Source of the DNA: Hormiphora californensis
Taxonomy: Eukaryota; Ctenophora; Tentaculata; Cydippida; Pleurobrachiidae
Direction of reading: 5' to 3'
Length of the DNA stretch: 64,000 bases
NCBI GenBank assembly: GCA_020137815.1
Contig: CM035353.1
Coordinates: 4,331,210 to 4,395,209 of the forward strand
The notes under the pieces were generated by a model. It did not search any database. It had not been told where the DNA came from and saw only the letters and a list, made by a program, of their open reading frames with translations. The position numbers were made by a program, and so were the translations under genes. Below, piece by piece: positions 20,667-31,053 of this stretch; the stretch's first letter is position 1; each line of letters starts with the position of its first letter.

Positions 20667-21191
20667 TTAGAGAACATATTGACTAAAAACGCTTAAAAAA
20701 TAGCATATAGTAAAAATATACAGGGGACTACAACGGTGTAATGTGCCGATATCTCCCGGGGTGTCCTCACATACAGCGCATTGAAGGTGTGCCAAGGGGA
20801 GAAGCCCATGACACTCCTCCATGGTGACCGGCTTGTTGATCGCCCAACTAAAAAGGGAGCAGGCGCAATAAACCACTGGCACCCCGTTTTTAGAAGGGAT
20901 CACGGACCACAAGGGGGTAGGGTGACCAGCCCCCTGACACTCTAATAAATCCCGAAGGCGGTGGGAACAAATCAGGCCAGCATGCCCAACCAGTAGGGCC
21001 TCGACCATACAAAATGTAATGGCTGTAGCGTCGACAGGCCAGCCCAAACGTTCAACCACCAAGGTCAAAGTAGAGTCCCAGAGGACCTGCCGAATCATCT
21101 CTTGCCTGGCGTCCATTAGAGAATTGCTAAAAAATAAATAGCCTGGATGTTGTGGTCCATGTAATCGTTCATAGCACTCTAATAACTTCAT
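20667..21191 (-). CDS. LLEC-type domain protein, first repeat, unit B (intact frame)
   Basis: ATG at 21191 (MKLLECYERLHGPQHPGYLF); 174 codons. The order is an N-terminal helix-rich part (SLMDARQEMIRQVLWDSTLT), a GWPVDATAITFCMVEALLVG segment, the core LICSHRLRDLLECQGAGHPT, then VPVVYCACSLFSWAIN and HLQCAVCEDTPGDIG with several Cys. The hydrophobic end (YIFTICYFLSVF) may be a read-through of the following intron. Cys and His positions in the core match the plus-strand gene at 37821 and suggest a metal site or disulfides. The family is not recognised. Confidence 0.55.
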   Translation of the reverse strand: MKLLECYERLHGPQHPGYLFFSNSLMDARQEMIRQVLWDSTLTLVVERLGWPVDATAITFCMVEALLVGHAGLICSHRLRDLLECQGAGHPTPLWSVIPSKNGVPVVYCACSLFSWAINKPVTMEECHGLLPLAHLQCAVCEDTPGDIGTLHRCSPLYIFTICYFLSVFSQYVL

Positions 21192-21409
21192 GGCCACTTC
21201 TTGGTTGGTCTAAGCTTAGCCTCCTCTGCTGGCATTTCGCAATGTTTCTTTGCCTTCTGAGTTTGGTAACAGCAGTGCGTATGTCGTTTGGCAGTGCGAG
21301 ATTGAGGCTTTCTTTCACTTCGGTCTTGGATTTGTCCAATGTGGCGGTATTGATCTCTCCATTCTTGACTTGATGGTGTAGTATTAGAGCCAAGTGTGAT
21401 CACTTGGGA

Positions 21410-21718
21410 TCGAGGGGTCGGATTCGTCGGATTAACATCCGGTTCCATCCGGCCCCCGAAATAAACGCCGTTGCCCAGGTCTCCTCCTCCAACTCCTCCT
21501 CTTTCTCCTCCTCTAACCCCTCCTTAATCTCTCGGTAAATGCCCGGGAGTTGTCCGTGTGTAGCGTTGTGCTGGACGGTACCGGGCTGGACTGCACCAGG
21601 CTGGAGTGCACTGAGTTGGAGTACACCGGGTTGGAAGAATGTGTATTCCCGGCCGTAGATCTATAGAATCACAGCTGGGTTGGAACAATGTTACCCCTGA
21701 TGGTCTGTACAACCTCAT
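21410..21718 (-). pseudogene. Acidic-family remnant, unit B
   Basis: As in unit A: the opening MRLYRPSGVTLFQPSCDSID is in one frame and the acidic segment plus ISGAGWNRMLIRRIRPLDPK in another, stopping right after RPLDPK. The two copies share this frame change, so it is older than the duplication or marks an intron. Confidence 0.6.
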
Positions 21719-21879
21719 GGTTCTCGCTTTATGTCAATTTTTAATAACAGGAACCACTTACGGAGACTGTCCGATATAAAATATGACCAATATATTAATT
21801 AAATATGACCAATATATTAATTAAAAGATGTCAGATAAGGTAATAAAAGATGTTAGTAAAGAAGTAAAAAGATCTAGTG

Positions 21880-22240
21880 TCGTTTCTGATGGATGGTCTG
21901 CCATGTTTGCAAAGAAGTTTAACCAATGAGATGCTAAGTAGCGCAAAAGAATTGCTACATCTGGCTGCAGCTTTTGTGCCAGATTAATGTTTTCATAGGG
22001 GTCTTGTACTACGAAACATTTTGAATTGCTAATAGTTTCCCTATTGCGTATATCAAAAGATTTTGTAAACAGTTGCCCATTAGCAATGTTTGTTAGGACC
22101 CACACGATGATGCTGGTGAAGGGTTTTGGGAATGCCCTCCTACGATACTTCACGTTTTCATAGCTTTTGGTATCTACTAGGCCAAAACAGCGCTCGTTGA
22201 CGCAGGTTGCAGCAAATATTATGGCCCATTAGCGAAGCTG
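21880..22240 (-). pseudogene. TUT/Cid1-like PAP-associated domain
   Basis: Open frame ERCFGLVDTKSYENV, then IIVWVLTNIANGQLF, NSKCFVVQDPYENINLAQKL and LLRYLASHWLNFFANM. The pattern F-V-V-Q-D-P-Y-x-N-x-N-x-A matches the C-terminal PAP/25A-associated domain of terminal uridylyl/adenylyl transferases. It lies on the same strand as, and downstream of, the catalytic exon at 23880-24547, with unit D inserted between. They were probably one gene. Confidence 0.7.
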
Positions 22241-22737
22241 TCTCTAGCTCTCTGATTCACTACTAGCTTCCGACAGAGCAGGGTTCTCAGATACTACAAT
22301 GTTGCTCCTGATGGTCTGTACAACCTCATGGTGCTCGCTAGTATTGTTCATTTTTTTAATAATAGGAACCACTTACGGAGACTGTCCGATATAAAATATG
22401 ACCAATATATTAATTAAAGATGACCAATATACTAATAAAAAAATGCCAGATAAAGTAATAAAAGATGTTAGTAAAGAAGTAAAAAGATGTCCAATAAAGT
22501 ATAAATTATAAAGACAAGCTGTTGATAGATCTATATTGATTCAATTTATTAAACACAGGGAGGGAACACTGTCACCGGAATGTTGGGCCTGCAGTTACGT
22601 AGGTACAGTATTCACAGTAAATCGCAGTGTCCTTCGTCTACTGGCAGCCGGGACAGCCGGGGCAGTCCGGCAACCCAGTCATCCAATGGTGACGTGGATA
22701 CCGGCACTGCCGCATCCGACAAACTAGCAACTCGGGC

Positions 22738-23019
22738 TCAACTGAGAATGTTAACGCCCCCGGACCCAGCACCCTGAAACCGAGGGTGCTCATTTAATGG
22801 GCACGACAGCACTTCGATAAGCCGGTGATGACATATCAATGGCGCCAGCTCATCGAAGAGAAACTGTAAATCACAACGACTTACAGTAACGGGGTTAATA
22901 GGCACCCCACACTGCCCCACTACCGAATCAAAACGAAGATTCCATGCAACCATTCGCTCATGGGGGCAGTCCAACTCCCAAACCGTCCAAAGCTCACCGA
23001 CAAAATTTACAAGGGACAT
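22738..23019 (-). CDS. LLEC-type domain, second repeat, unit D
   Basis: Same length and nearly the same sequence as 18508-18789, with ATG at 23019. Preservation of this frame in three copies suggests either recent duplication or selection. Confidence 0.5.
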   Translation of the reverse strand: MSLVNFVGELWTVWELDCPHERMVAWNLRFDSVVGQCGVPINPVTVSRCDLQFLFDELAPLICHHRLIEVLSCPLNEHPRFQGAGSGGVNILS

Positions 23020-23055
23020 GGTGTTCTAAAAAAGTAAAAACGTGTTAGAAACAAA

Positions 23056-23399
23056 TTAGAGAACATGTTGACTAAAAACGCTTAAAAAATAGCATATAGT
23101 AAAAATATACAGGGGCCTACAACGGTGTAATGTGCCGATATCTCCCGGGGTGTCCTCACATACAGCGCATTGAAGGTGTGCCAAGGGGAGAAGCCCATGA
23201 CACTCCTCCATGGCGACCGGCCTGTTGATCGCCCAACTAAAAAGGGAGCAGGCGCAATAAACCACCGGCACCCCGTTTTTAGAAGGGATCACGGACCACA
23301 AGGGGGTAGGGTGACCAGCCCCCTGACACTCTAACAAATCCCGATGGCGGTGGGAACAAATCAGGCCAGCATGCCCAACCAGTAGGGCCTCGACCATAC
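23056..23399 (-). pseudogene. LLEC-type domain, first repeat, unit D (disrupted)
   Basis: Encodes VEALLVGHAGLICSHRHRDL and LLECQGAGHPT as in unit B, but the upstream half is displaced to 23652-23771 by the LTR at 23400-23647. Confidence 0.75.
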
Positions 23400-23647
23400 T
23401 GTTACAGGAGTGGTGTGCAACCTTGTAAATCCATTTCCGGGGCAGGGACAAAGTTCAAAACAAGTTGGCTCAGTGTGGCGAGAGCTAACAGTGCACCACT
23501 AACGTAATGGTTGGGGAAATGACAGAAGTGAAATAGGAACAAGATAAACTCGATAAAATCTCTCTTTCTCTCTCTCTATCAATCATCCGATATATCGATC
23601 ATCCGATTCTTATAATATATATAACAATACAAACAATATATATAACA
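23400..23647. mobile_element. Solo LTR, 248 bp, with ATAC target duplication
   Basis: Compared with unit B, unit D has an extra segment beginning TGTTACAGG and ending ATATATAACA (terminal TGTTA/TAACA), flanked by ATAC on both sides (23396-23399 and 23648-23651). These are classic LTR ends with a 4-bp duplication. No internal element sequence is present, so recombination left a solo LTR. Confidence 0.88.
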
Positions 23648-23799
23648 ATACAAAATGTAATGGCTGTAGCGTCGACAGGCCAGCCCAAACGTTCAACCAC
23701 CAAGGTCAAAGTAGAGTCCCAGAGGACCTGCCGAATCATCTCTTGCCTGGCGTCCATTAGAGAATTGCTAAAAAAAAATTTAATTACCTACTATTAGTG

Positions 23800-23805
<6 letters not shown>

Positions 23806-23833
<28 letters not shown>
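23806..23833. repeat. TA microsatellite
   Basis: About 14 perfect TA units. Confidence 0.95.
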
Positions 23834-23836
<3 letters not shown>

Positions 23837-23879
23837 TTATCTTTTTTGTTTCCTTGCGACTATGTTTTCAATTCAATAA

Positions 23880-24547
23880 TTATTTGTCTAGGTTTTGGAT
23901 TAGGTGGGATAGCCTACTCTGTGCGTTTTCTGGTGCTATTGTAGCAGTGCTTCTAGTTCTAGCTCGTAGTCCTGATGATGAAGGAGCTTCTACTAAGTTG
24001 GAGATATTTGGGGTGCTAAATGTTCTCTGTTGTTCTTGAACTAGTTCATGTAAATCATCGTTTAGTTGTTCATACATGATGTTTTCAGTGAGCTGTGTTT
24101 GTCTTCCTGGGACTGGTGGTGCTCTTGTGGGCTTAGTGATTGGACTAGCGTTGAGTAAGGTGGCTGGTGTGCTAAATGTAGTGTTTTGGATGACCTGTGG
24201 TCTCCTTTCAGATGGGGAGTCAAAAGTTAAATCTATATGTAGCTTAGTTGATTTGTTCACTAACTTAATCAGTGGAATGCGAGCAGTGGGAAGTGCTAAT
24301 TTAATGAGGAATTTACCGTCTTTACTTTTGATGGTTCTACAGATTTCTTTTATCAGGTGTGGGATTTTGTCAGTTGGAGAGTGGACAATAGCGTCTAAGT
24401 CAGACCCTACAAGATTTAAATCACTTACAGTCGAACCAAAGAACGAAATGGTGACGTTAGGTAGTTTGGTCGTGACCAGGCGAATCTGGTTAGCTACTTT
24501 CTCCCATGTTTTTCGGTCAGTGAGTTGTTTGATCAGGGTTCTCAGAT
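23880..24547 (-). CDS. TUT/Cid1-like nucleotidyltransferase catalytic domain
   Basis: After an acceptor (gcactgtag) at 24548 the minus strand reads YLRTLIKQLTDRKTWEKVAN, then ISFFGSTVSDLNLVGSDLDAIV (GS and the two metal-binding Asp), and KSTKLHIDLTFDSPSERRPQ (third catalytic Asp). All three acidic residues are present. The region after the third Asp is low-complexity and ends RLSHLIQNLDK-stop. The architecture fits terminal uridylyl/adenylyl transferases of the TUT/Cid1/GLD-2 type acting on RNA 3' ends. It differs in sequence from the TENT4-like copies elsewhere in the window, so it is a separate family member. The central domain has not been located. Confidence 0.8.
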
Positions 24548-25047
24548 ACTACAGTGCACCCTTATCACAGATGCCTTTCCCGCCGGGTGGCTTGGTTGAA
24601 CTATTATCTCGGTTACCGTTCCTTTATTGAACTCCATTCTTATTTTGCTCTCAGTTATCAGTTATCAGTTATTCTCCATATTCTAGTACAATGAGGAAAT
24701 CCGTTAAGCATGTACTTAGTACATTGTACTACCGTAACCACTAACCTTCCTCTATGTCTCCTTTCTCTTGCTCGCTATAATTATTTGTATCTCTTTTCTC
24801 TCTCATAATTAGTGAATATCTGTATGACAAATTCCTAAACACCTCTCTGATATAAAGCTATTGCCAATATCCCCTACCCCAGACTGTAATAGAGGGTCGC
24901 GTCCACTCTGCATACTCTCTCTTGCCACTCGAAGCGTTCTCTCTCTCAGAGAGTCTCTGTAAACCAGGGGTCTAAAAGCACAAAATGGGCTTAAATTACG
25001 CGAGTTTGATTGATGGGAAGCTCCAAATGTTAACATGTTTGCCCTAT

Positions 25048-25099
25048 CGTTATTGATAGGTTGCTTATAACGTAGTACGTAAGCAACCTATCAATAACG
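25048..25099. repeat. 20-bp-stem hairpin
   Basis: cgttattgataggttgctta (25048-25067) and its reverse complement (25080-25099) around a 12-nt loop. Confidence 0.9.
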
Positions 25100-25316
25100 T
25101 CACGTACACTAGAATTGATTGAACTAAGGTAAACACAAAGCTTGAATAGACGAATCTAAATGGTAGTAAAATCACAATATGTCTGAACAACATGGTATAA
25201 TACTCAGTATTCTCAGTACTACAAATACTACTAACACTACGTTCAAGATATGTAACAAATATTAACAAATTCTAATTTTTAGGGTAGGTGGAATATGCTC
25301 AGTGAGAAAGACAGTG

Positions 25317-25350
25317 AGAAAGACAGCGTGAGCATTGCACGCTGTCTTTC
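25317..25350. repeat. 14-bp-stem hairpin
   Basis: agaaagacagcgtg and cacgctgtctttct separated by 7 nt, next to a short direct repeat gagaaagacagtgagaaagac. Confidence 0.85.
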
Positions 25351-25533
25351 TACCTCTCTCTCACTATTGTTGCTCATGCTAACAACCTCCTCCTGTAGTT
25401 CCAATATTCCAACGCTCTGGTCTGAGCGTTCTCCCAATACCTTCGCTCAGCTCTTATCAGATCGCTTTGTTCTTCCTCCCATGTCCTTGTAATCACCGCG
25501 GTATACATTCCATTCTAACTAATACAATTCATG

Positions 25534-26035
25534 TTAGTGTATTTTTTTCACACTCGTGTCTGGGAGCTCCGAACTCTGAGAAACAATTCCTATATATTTC
25601 AGGCGGCCCTCCTTCCACTCCTTCCACTCTTGAACAGCTGGAGGGTGTCTCGGATATTGGAGTATGCTGGACATGTAGTGCTTCTGTCGGCTCTTTTTAT
25701 GTTCAGATAATCTCTCCACTTATTGCCCATCTGATCAAAATATTTTCAATGATATAGTGTGCTTATTCCATCACCCCAATTTAAATAGATTTTAAAATAA
25801 GTCATACCCATAGATCGTCTAATCTTAGTTGCAGTAACTTACCTTACAATCATACTCGTGTTTGGGAGCTCCGCACTCCGGGAAGCAACTCCGGTATATC
25901 GCAGTTATGTAGTGTAAATCCGGACCCCGAACTCGAACTAACGTACCACCAACTCGTGGGTGCCCCAGATGGGGGCAACTCCGGTATATCGCAGGGGGTT
26001 CCTCATCATTATCTCTCATTTTCTCGTCCTAGGAA
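25534..26035 (-). pseudogene. FRN..PEC exon family, copies 2 and 3
   Basis: Two minus-strand exon-like pieces (about 25620-25540 and 26019-25840) encode YRNCFSEFGAPRHEC-type and YRSCFPECGAPKHEYDC. The second is split by an inserted segment encoding CPHLGHPRVGGTL, which belongs to the LLEC domain family. They share flanking intron sequence with the exons at 26747-26861 and 39441-39546. Small Cys-rich modules of unknown function. Confidence 0.6.
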
Positions 26036-26149
26036 TACGTTAGCCGTTATTTTAACTAGAAATCTATGTCTATAAGTTCATTTAGATGTATTTTATGTTA
26101 ATAATTCAATTAATTTCATGTCTGTGCTCTTTTTGCTTTATTTTCACTA

Positions 26150-26215
26150 CATATATTACCTCTATCTGGCCTACTGTTACTGTGCTCCTCTTCTTCTTGC
26201 TCCTAGCTTCCGATC
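26150..26215 (-). pseudogene. Basic exon preceding the FRN..PEC exon
   Basis: Minus-strand SKKKRSTVTVGQIE runs to a donor (GAG/GTAATA). The same exon lies at about 27001-27045 (RRKRMIVVTVGRLE) and, on the plus strand, at about 39245-39310 (RRKRSTVTIGQIK). The intron that follows is conserved among the three, including its ataacggct...ag end. Confidence 0.6.
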
Positions 26216-26515
26216 GACTGTCGCATTCAGCCGAGCGATTGTTGGTGGTAGTAAAACTCTGCCTACTGGCGGTACATCTCGGCCAGTTCTAGATGTCGCT
26301 GGGAATCAGCTGCCAGCGAGGTCTCCCGTTGTGTTCCCTCTTCCAGTTCAGCGTTGGCCATCAGGAGTCCAACGCTGAGCCCGTCTGTATCCCCGTTCTG
26401 CCGATCGACAGTCGCGTTCAGCCGAGCTATATAGTGGCTTTCAGCCGATCGACTTCTCGCTCCTTCTTACGCCTGTAGTTCTTCCAGTAATTTCCGCTGG
26501 CCGGTGTTGGCTCCC
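26216..26515 (-). pseudogene. Coiled-coil (bZIP-like) gene fragment, minus strand
   Basis: Carries the middle of the family (ARLNATVDRQNGD, LSVGLLMANAELEEGTQRET, RHLELAEMYRQ) with a stop inside the EMYRQ-AEFYYHQ segment and a frameshift in the basic part. It is fused directly to the basic exon at 26150-26215. Confidence 0.75.
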
Positions 26516-26746
26516 TACACGCAAGTGAACCTTAATGCACTCTTAAAATCAAAACACACAAAACAAGTCTCTAGACGAAATCCACATGCTTGATCCACAT
26601 GCCTCGGGTCCAGTCCTTATACTGCAGGTCTCTTCCATCTGATCAAAATATTTTTAATGTTATAGTGTGCTTATTCCATCACCCCAATTTAAATAAATTT
26701 TAAAATAAGTCACCCATAGATCGTCTAATCTTAGTCAGTAACTTAC

Positions 26747-26861
26747 ATCCTGCCTCATGTTTGGGTGCTTCGCATTCCGGGTAACAGTTCCTAAATACTT
26801 CAGGAGGAACATGATCGGTGCAGGCCCGTTCAATCGTCACACAATCTCTCATTTCCTCGTC
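26747..26861 (-). CDS. FRN..PEC exon, copy 1
   Basis: A clean exon between an acceptor (ttattcctag) and a donor (GTAAGTTACT): DEEMRDCVTIERACTDH, then PPEVFRNCYPECEAPKHEAG. The plus-strand copy at 39441-39546 has the same borders and VPLIFRNEHPECKEPRRDIN. The intron 5' side is repeated at 25733-25850. Probably a functional exon type in a duplicated gene; function unknown. Confidence 0.55.
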
Positions 26862-26930
26862 CTAGGAATAAGAAAGCCGTTATTTTAACTAGAAATCTAC
26901 TATGTCTAGTTCATCTAGATGTGTCTTACT

Positions 26931-27520
26931 TCACATAATTTCACGTCTGTGCTCTTTTTGCTTTATTTTCACTATATTACCTCTAGTCGGCCCACTGTAA
27001 CTACTATCATCCTCTTCCTTCGACTCTTGGCCTCTGGATTCCTTATCTTTACTATACCATATACCAGGATAATAGTAGGTTTCATCAAAATTACCATAAC
27101 CTGCTATTCTCAAGAAACTGCTGTTATTTGTTTTCAGTAACTGCTCTGGTTTGATTTCTTCAATCAGGACTACTGATCCATATATCCATAGGTGGTAAAT
27201 TTTGTCCATCACTCTGCACCACCAGTAAAAGACTCTTTCAAACGAGTACTTTTTGTCACACGGCCATGCCCACTCATATTCGCCAACTATTTCCTCGTCA
27301 ATGATGATCGGGTTCCCTGACAAATACCTTTTCATGTCCACTCTCATTCTGCACTTCTTCTGGACTTTTCGTGAACATAATTCAACCTCAACAAGTCCAT
27401 TATCCTTGGGTCCAATCCTTGTTTCTTCCTTTCGGCCCTCAACCTTTTCCTCTCCTCTTCCCGTAAACTTAGTTGTTCTTCGTTATTCATTGGCTAAGGT
27501 TATATATTGTTAGGTTCATG
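26931..27520 (-). CDS. Uncharacterised ORF, aromatic-rich
   Basis: From an ATG near 27490 (MNNEEQLSLREEERKRLRAE, a charged helix) the frame shifts near 27390, then reads RVDMKRYLSGNPIIIDEEIV, GEYEWAWPCDKKYSFERVFY, WWCRVMDKIYHLWIYGSVVL and so on. It is rich in Trp and Tyr. The 3' part overlaps the basic exon of the FRN..PEC family in another frame. The shift may be an intron or a lesion. No family recognised. Confidence 0.4.
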
Positions 27521-27938
27521 TTTTGTATGGTCATGTAGGCATTTATTTTACTAAAATGTAACTTCTAGGTAGCAATAAAAGCTAACTAATCAACTGTCTA
27601 GGTTTGAATTGCAATGTACAATTTTTTCTGCGGCCTAGACTGTACTCTTTTTGTAACCTTGACTTCCTCTCTTCTTACTTCTCCAGCTATCCCTTCTTTC
27701 CTTGGTTCTTTCTCTACCTCTTCCTCTAGCTCTTCTAGCTGTTCACAAGGACTACCGGAAGTCGGCTATGAGCTCCATCTCCAGTAAGATTCTATTTTCC
27801 ACTAGATTATCTCCAATGTCGCCTTTTCACAGTTATCTTGTCTACTGAGTCAGGCATATTATTATCGCAATCAAACTAATAATTAATAAAATATACACTG
27901 AGCTGTGTCTCTTTTATAGTGTCTCTGTCAACTTCAAG

Positions 27939-28080
27939 CTACCTAGTACGGGTGTTGAGGCGGGATGGTCTTCTTCTTCTTATGACACTCTCAAGGGAGG
28001 GGTACGGAGACATTCGTGGGTCAAGGGGCCGGACTTTTTTATCACCAGGCGGTTCCACCCTGCGCCGGCTATGTAGCAAG
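27939..28080 (-). pseudogene. Acidic-family C-terminal fragment
   Basis: The minus strand has the conserved DKKVRPLDPRMSPYPSLES then VIRRRRP, as in the copies at 11.5 and 56.2 kb. The Glu-rich part is missing; a palindrome begins 37 bp away. Confidence 0.8.
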
Positions 28081-28117
28081 TCCATAGCAAGCACTTGATT
28101 GTTTTTTATTTCATTGA

Positions 28118-28257
28118 CATAGCAACTCTGTCTCCACATTCATTCATTGTCTTCCTGTTGGGACCCATACAGAAAGTTGGATGTTAGCTAACATCCAACT
28201 TTCTGTATGGGTCCCAACAGGAAGACAATGAATGAATGTGGAGACAGAGTTGCTATG
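28118..28257. repeat. 140-bp perfect palindrome without spacer
   Basis: Every base from 28118 to 28187 pairs with 28257 to 28188, centred on gttagctaac. There is no loop sequence at all. Confidence 0.97.
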
Positions 28258-28329
28258 AATAGGGGTTGTTGAATTTTAGGACACAATTTTCTAAATCTGG
28301 CTGAGTTACCTACCACGCAGCTCTACGCT

Positions 28330-29690
28330 TTATTGCGCATCCTAGACTAAGGGACTACTCGATAGTTCATTAAAATAATCCGTATATTCTCAGATATCTT
28401 TAAATCAAATCGCTCCTCCAACTTTGAGTCCTGTAAAGATCTTTATCTTCAAAAGGATCTATGATCTGGGGCGATCCTATTTCGATTTTTTCTCCCAAAT
28501 TTTTCCTCAAGTCTATACTCTATTGTGCTATTGTCTATGCCTTCCATACTATCGCCCATAAACTCCAGGATCGTGGACCTTCGTTCCTGCCGCATCACTC
28601 CTTTTTTCCAATATGGGCCTTCTTTTTATTTCGCTCGCTGTTCGTGCTACAAATTTTTCCCACGGGACAACTTCAGGCATTTCCCTTCAATATGCAGGCC
28701 TCTTTTACCATGTTCCTTTCCTCCAAGACCCGTATGACGATCGTGATTGCATAATTCGACACCAGGGATGTCTGTAAAACAGGTGTTCCTTCAAACAGTG
28801 TCTTGATCGACTGGACTGTTATCTGGAATATTCTCTCTTGCGTGAACCTGTAAAATATTAGTGTTTTAAAATATGTACCATTTATTCCCACTTAATTTTA
28901 GTTGTTACTACTCTAAATTTTAATGTCTCACCATTTGATAATTAGGTTTGAATTCCACAGAACTCTTTCTTTTTTGTCTTCTGCTGAGGCGCAGCAGAAA
29001 TCCACCTTTATTCCTAATTCATGCCTGAGTGTCAGAACTTCCAGTTTGTTCACCTGATGGAAGGTGGTTTATACGCGATATTGTTTGATTAAATTCAACA
29101 TACCAAATAAGATAATTACTGTAACTTATAACAGTATCCCCTAAATTTAACCCTTAACATACCTTTTTTACAAATACAAACTTTAAGCCTCTATTTTTCT
29201 CTATGTTTCTTATGTGTTTCATTGGCGCTCTTATCGGCCCATACTAATACGTCTATATCGCATTTTTGGTCGAACCAAAGACCCGGTATTTTATCTTCCT
29301 TCTTTCTAGCATCTCGTTAACCTCCTTCATCGCCTGATTGATTTTGTATAATTGTACCTGAAGTGAGGTTGATTTGAGTTTCGATGGCCTGGGAAGTTCA
29401 GATTGACTTTGCTGTTTGCTACTATCATTGTTATTATTATGTACCTTTTCGTCCTTCCCTATATCAACCCCCATACGGTGCTCGAGGTATGATACCATTA
29501 CTACAAAGTGGAGCTTGTTAATTATTATTATTAGTATACTAAACCAACAACGAAGTAATCCAACTATACTCGTTTGATATATGAGACATAATATAAGCAA
29601 CACAAGTAATATTAAAATCTTATATCTCTGAATATCTAGTATCATCACATCATAATTGTTCAGTTTGACACAGTTCTCTCGTGTCAAATA
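28330..29690 (-). pseudogene. TENT4-like gene copy, near complete but damaged
   Basis: Catalytic exon about 29687-29220: MGVDIGKDEK...YRVFGST then, one frame over, CDIDVLVWADKSAN. A small deletion shortens the GS-to-DID spacing and shifts the frame. Exon 29053-28932 has QVNKLEVLTLRHELGIKVDF (third Asp) to LIIKW; exon 28847-28709 has the central domain (TVQSIKTLFEGTPVLQTS); exon 28586-about 28350 has EFMGDSM, IIDPFEDKDLYRT (PAP-associated) with two further frame changes. Splice sites and phases match the 7-kb copy. Function is lost through at least three lesions. Confidence 0.78.
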
Positions 29691-29893
29691 CCTGGCAAGT
29701 GCTCGAGATAGTAGGACACAATATTGTGTCTCAACTTCGTTACTGCCGCCTGTTGAGTCCTGTACAAATTCTTATCTTCGTAGGGGCCTTGTATTATTGG
29801 GGTGCCCCTTTTTATCTTTCCCCACAAGGGGCCCTTAGATCGACAACACTGTTGTCTAGCATCTCGCCCAGGTTTTCCAGGGCCATTAAATAA
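29690..29893 (-). pseudogene. TENT4-like PAP-associated fragment
   Basis: Shows VDLRAPCGER and, in shifted frames, GTPIIQGPYEDKNLYRTQQA, matching the DPFEEKDLYRTQ block of other copies. It lies upstream of the copy at 28.3-29.7 kb and is the 3' end of a different, otherwise missing copy. An (AAT)n run follows at 29886-29948. Confidence 0.65.
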
Positions 29894-29948
29894 TTAATAA
29901 TAATTAATAATAATTATAATAATTAATAATAATAATTAATAATTAATA
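29886..29948. repeat. AAT-rich microsatellite
   Basis: Imperfect taa/aat repeats. Confidence 0.9.
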
Positions 29949-30399
29949 GTAATACTGTTGATCCGTCGGTTCCCCGTTTTATCTCTCCTCTCGTTGTCCT
30001 TGTGGCTATATGCTGCTCTTTTACGACCTAGAATGAGGTGTGATATCGTTATTACCTTAACTTATCTAATTTGTCAATGATTACAATATAATTATTTCCT
30101 TATTAGTTTTTTGTTGTTATTTACCTGTCCGATATACTAATAAAATATGACCAATATATTAATCCGGGCCTCTCCTATCATGCTGGTTATTGCTGTAAGA
30201 TTTGGGTAAAATTCCTGCCCCATAAGCTCAAAGTTGTCTTCCCCGTCTATTGTTATGCAGCTGCTTCCTCTATGGTGACAGGAGCCCTGTTTCCAAACTG
30301 CACCACCGCCATGTTAAGATTGTGTATAAGATAGGGAAGGCTCCAGACTACAATATATGCAACAACAAAACTTAGTATGAGAGCTAATAATAATGTACG

Positions 30400-30540
30400 C
30401 GGATAATTCCCTCGATGTCTATCTGTCCGCCGCTTAGTCTGATACCTGGTATTTTTGTCACCCCGCTCAGCTGAATCTCATATCCCCCGGTGCGTATCGT
30501 CAGGTTCATGGCTGCAAGGGGTCGGATTATTGTCTCATCT
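30400..30540 (-). pseudogene. Acidic-family N-terminal fragment
   Basis: Minus-strand MNLTIRTGGYEIQLSGVTKI then PGIRLSGGQIDIEGII follow the conserved leader acceptor (ccccttgcag) at about 30513. It is the complement of the tail fragment at 27939, so one acidic gene may have been split by inserted nucleotidyltransferase DNA. Confidence 0.7.
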
Positions 30541-30679
30541 CTCTCCATGTCCCTCAGATTGTCATCCCCTTTGGTTCTCCGAGCATTGTTCTCTGAGCCA
30601 TATACACTTCGTATTAACCTCTCCGCGAGAGTGCTCTCTGTGATCTGTGCAATAGTCTATCGTCCAGTACTACTCTTCC

Positions 30680-31053
30680 GGGTGTTCCTCTCCTCACAGA
30701 GCACTTTTCCATCTGATAAGTTCGGAATTTAGGATGACCTTCTCCTTGTTATCCCGTTTTGAGGCGACACTAATATCCACCTAAATTCTTTTTTGTGGAA
30801 AAGAGGTTTAAAATTATACTGATAACAATCAAATTATATATAAGCACACTGTGGTAATAAATTAAACATACAATAAATTAATATCTATACTACTTGAATA
30901 GTATGGTGTAATTGTCTTCCCTCGGTAACCCCGGAGGCTGACCTTAATTCCAGAGTCGTGCCTCAAAACCATCAGCTCTTGCTTGTCGAGCTGCCTCTCG
31001 AACTTGAAGGCTCCTCTCCTCAATGGCCCCACGTTACTCCTTATCCTGCACAT
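30680..31053 (-). pseudogene. TENT4-like gene copy, part 2 (after MITE)
   Basis: 31053-30943 encodes MCRIRSNVGPLRRGAFKFER, LDKQELMVLRHDSGIK, then a GT-AG intron (30942-30781), then VDISVASKRDNKEKVILNSE (third catalytic Asp) and LIRWK. The upstream half is at 31680-31900, separated by a transposon. This copy has an intron not present in the 7-kb and 29-kb copies. Confidence 0.75.

Larger units (their letters stand above)
19909..21750 (-). repeat. Tandem unit B (about 1.84 kb)
   Basis: Full-length near-copy of unit A. It differs mainly by an unrelated about 210-bp pol-derived segment (20142-20352) that replaces the stretch found in units A and D, and by lacking the 2-nt insertion in the first domain. 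Confidence 0.9.
22369..23771 (-). repeat. Tandem unit D (truncated, with LTR insertion)
   Basis: Matches units A and B from the ggaaccacttacgg start to gagaattgctaaa, where similarity ends. It carries the second-repeat domain (22738-23019) and part of the first (23056-23399). A 248-bp LTR splits the first domain. Confidence 0.88.

Noticed and set aside
24076..24630. 184-aa plus-strand frame with hydrophobic segments
   Set aside because: It lies opposite the nucleotidyltransferase exon (23880-24547), whose catalytic motifs are unmistakable; the plus-strand frame is its shadow.
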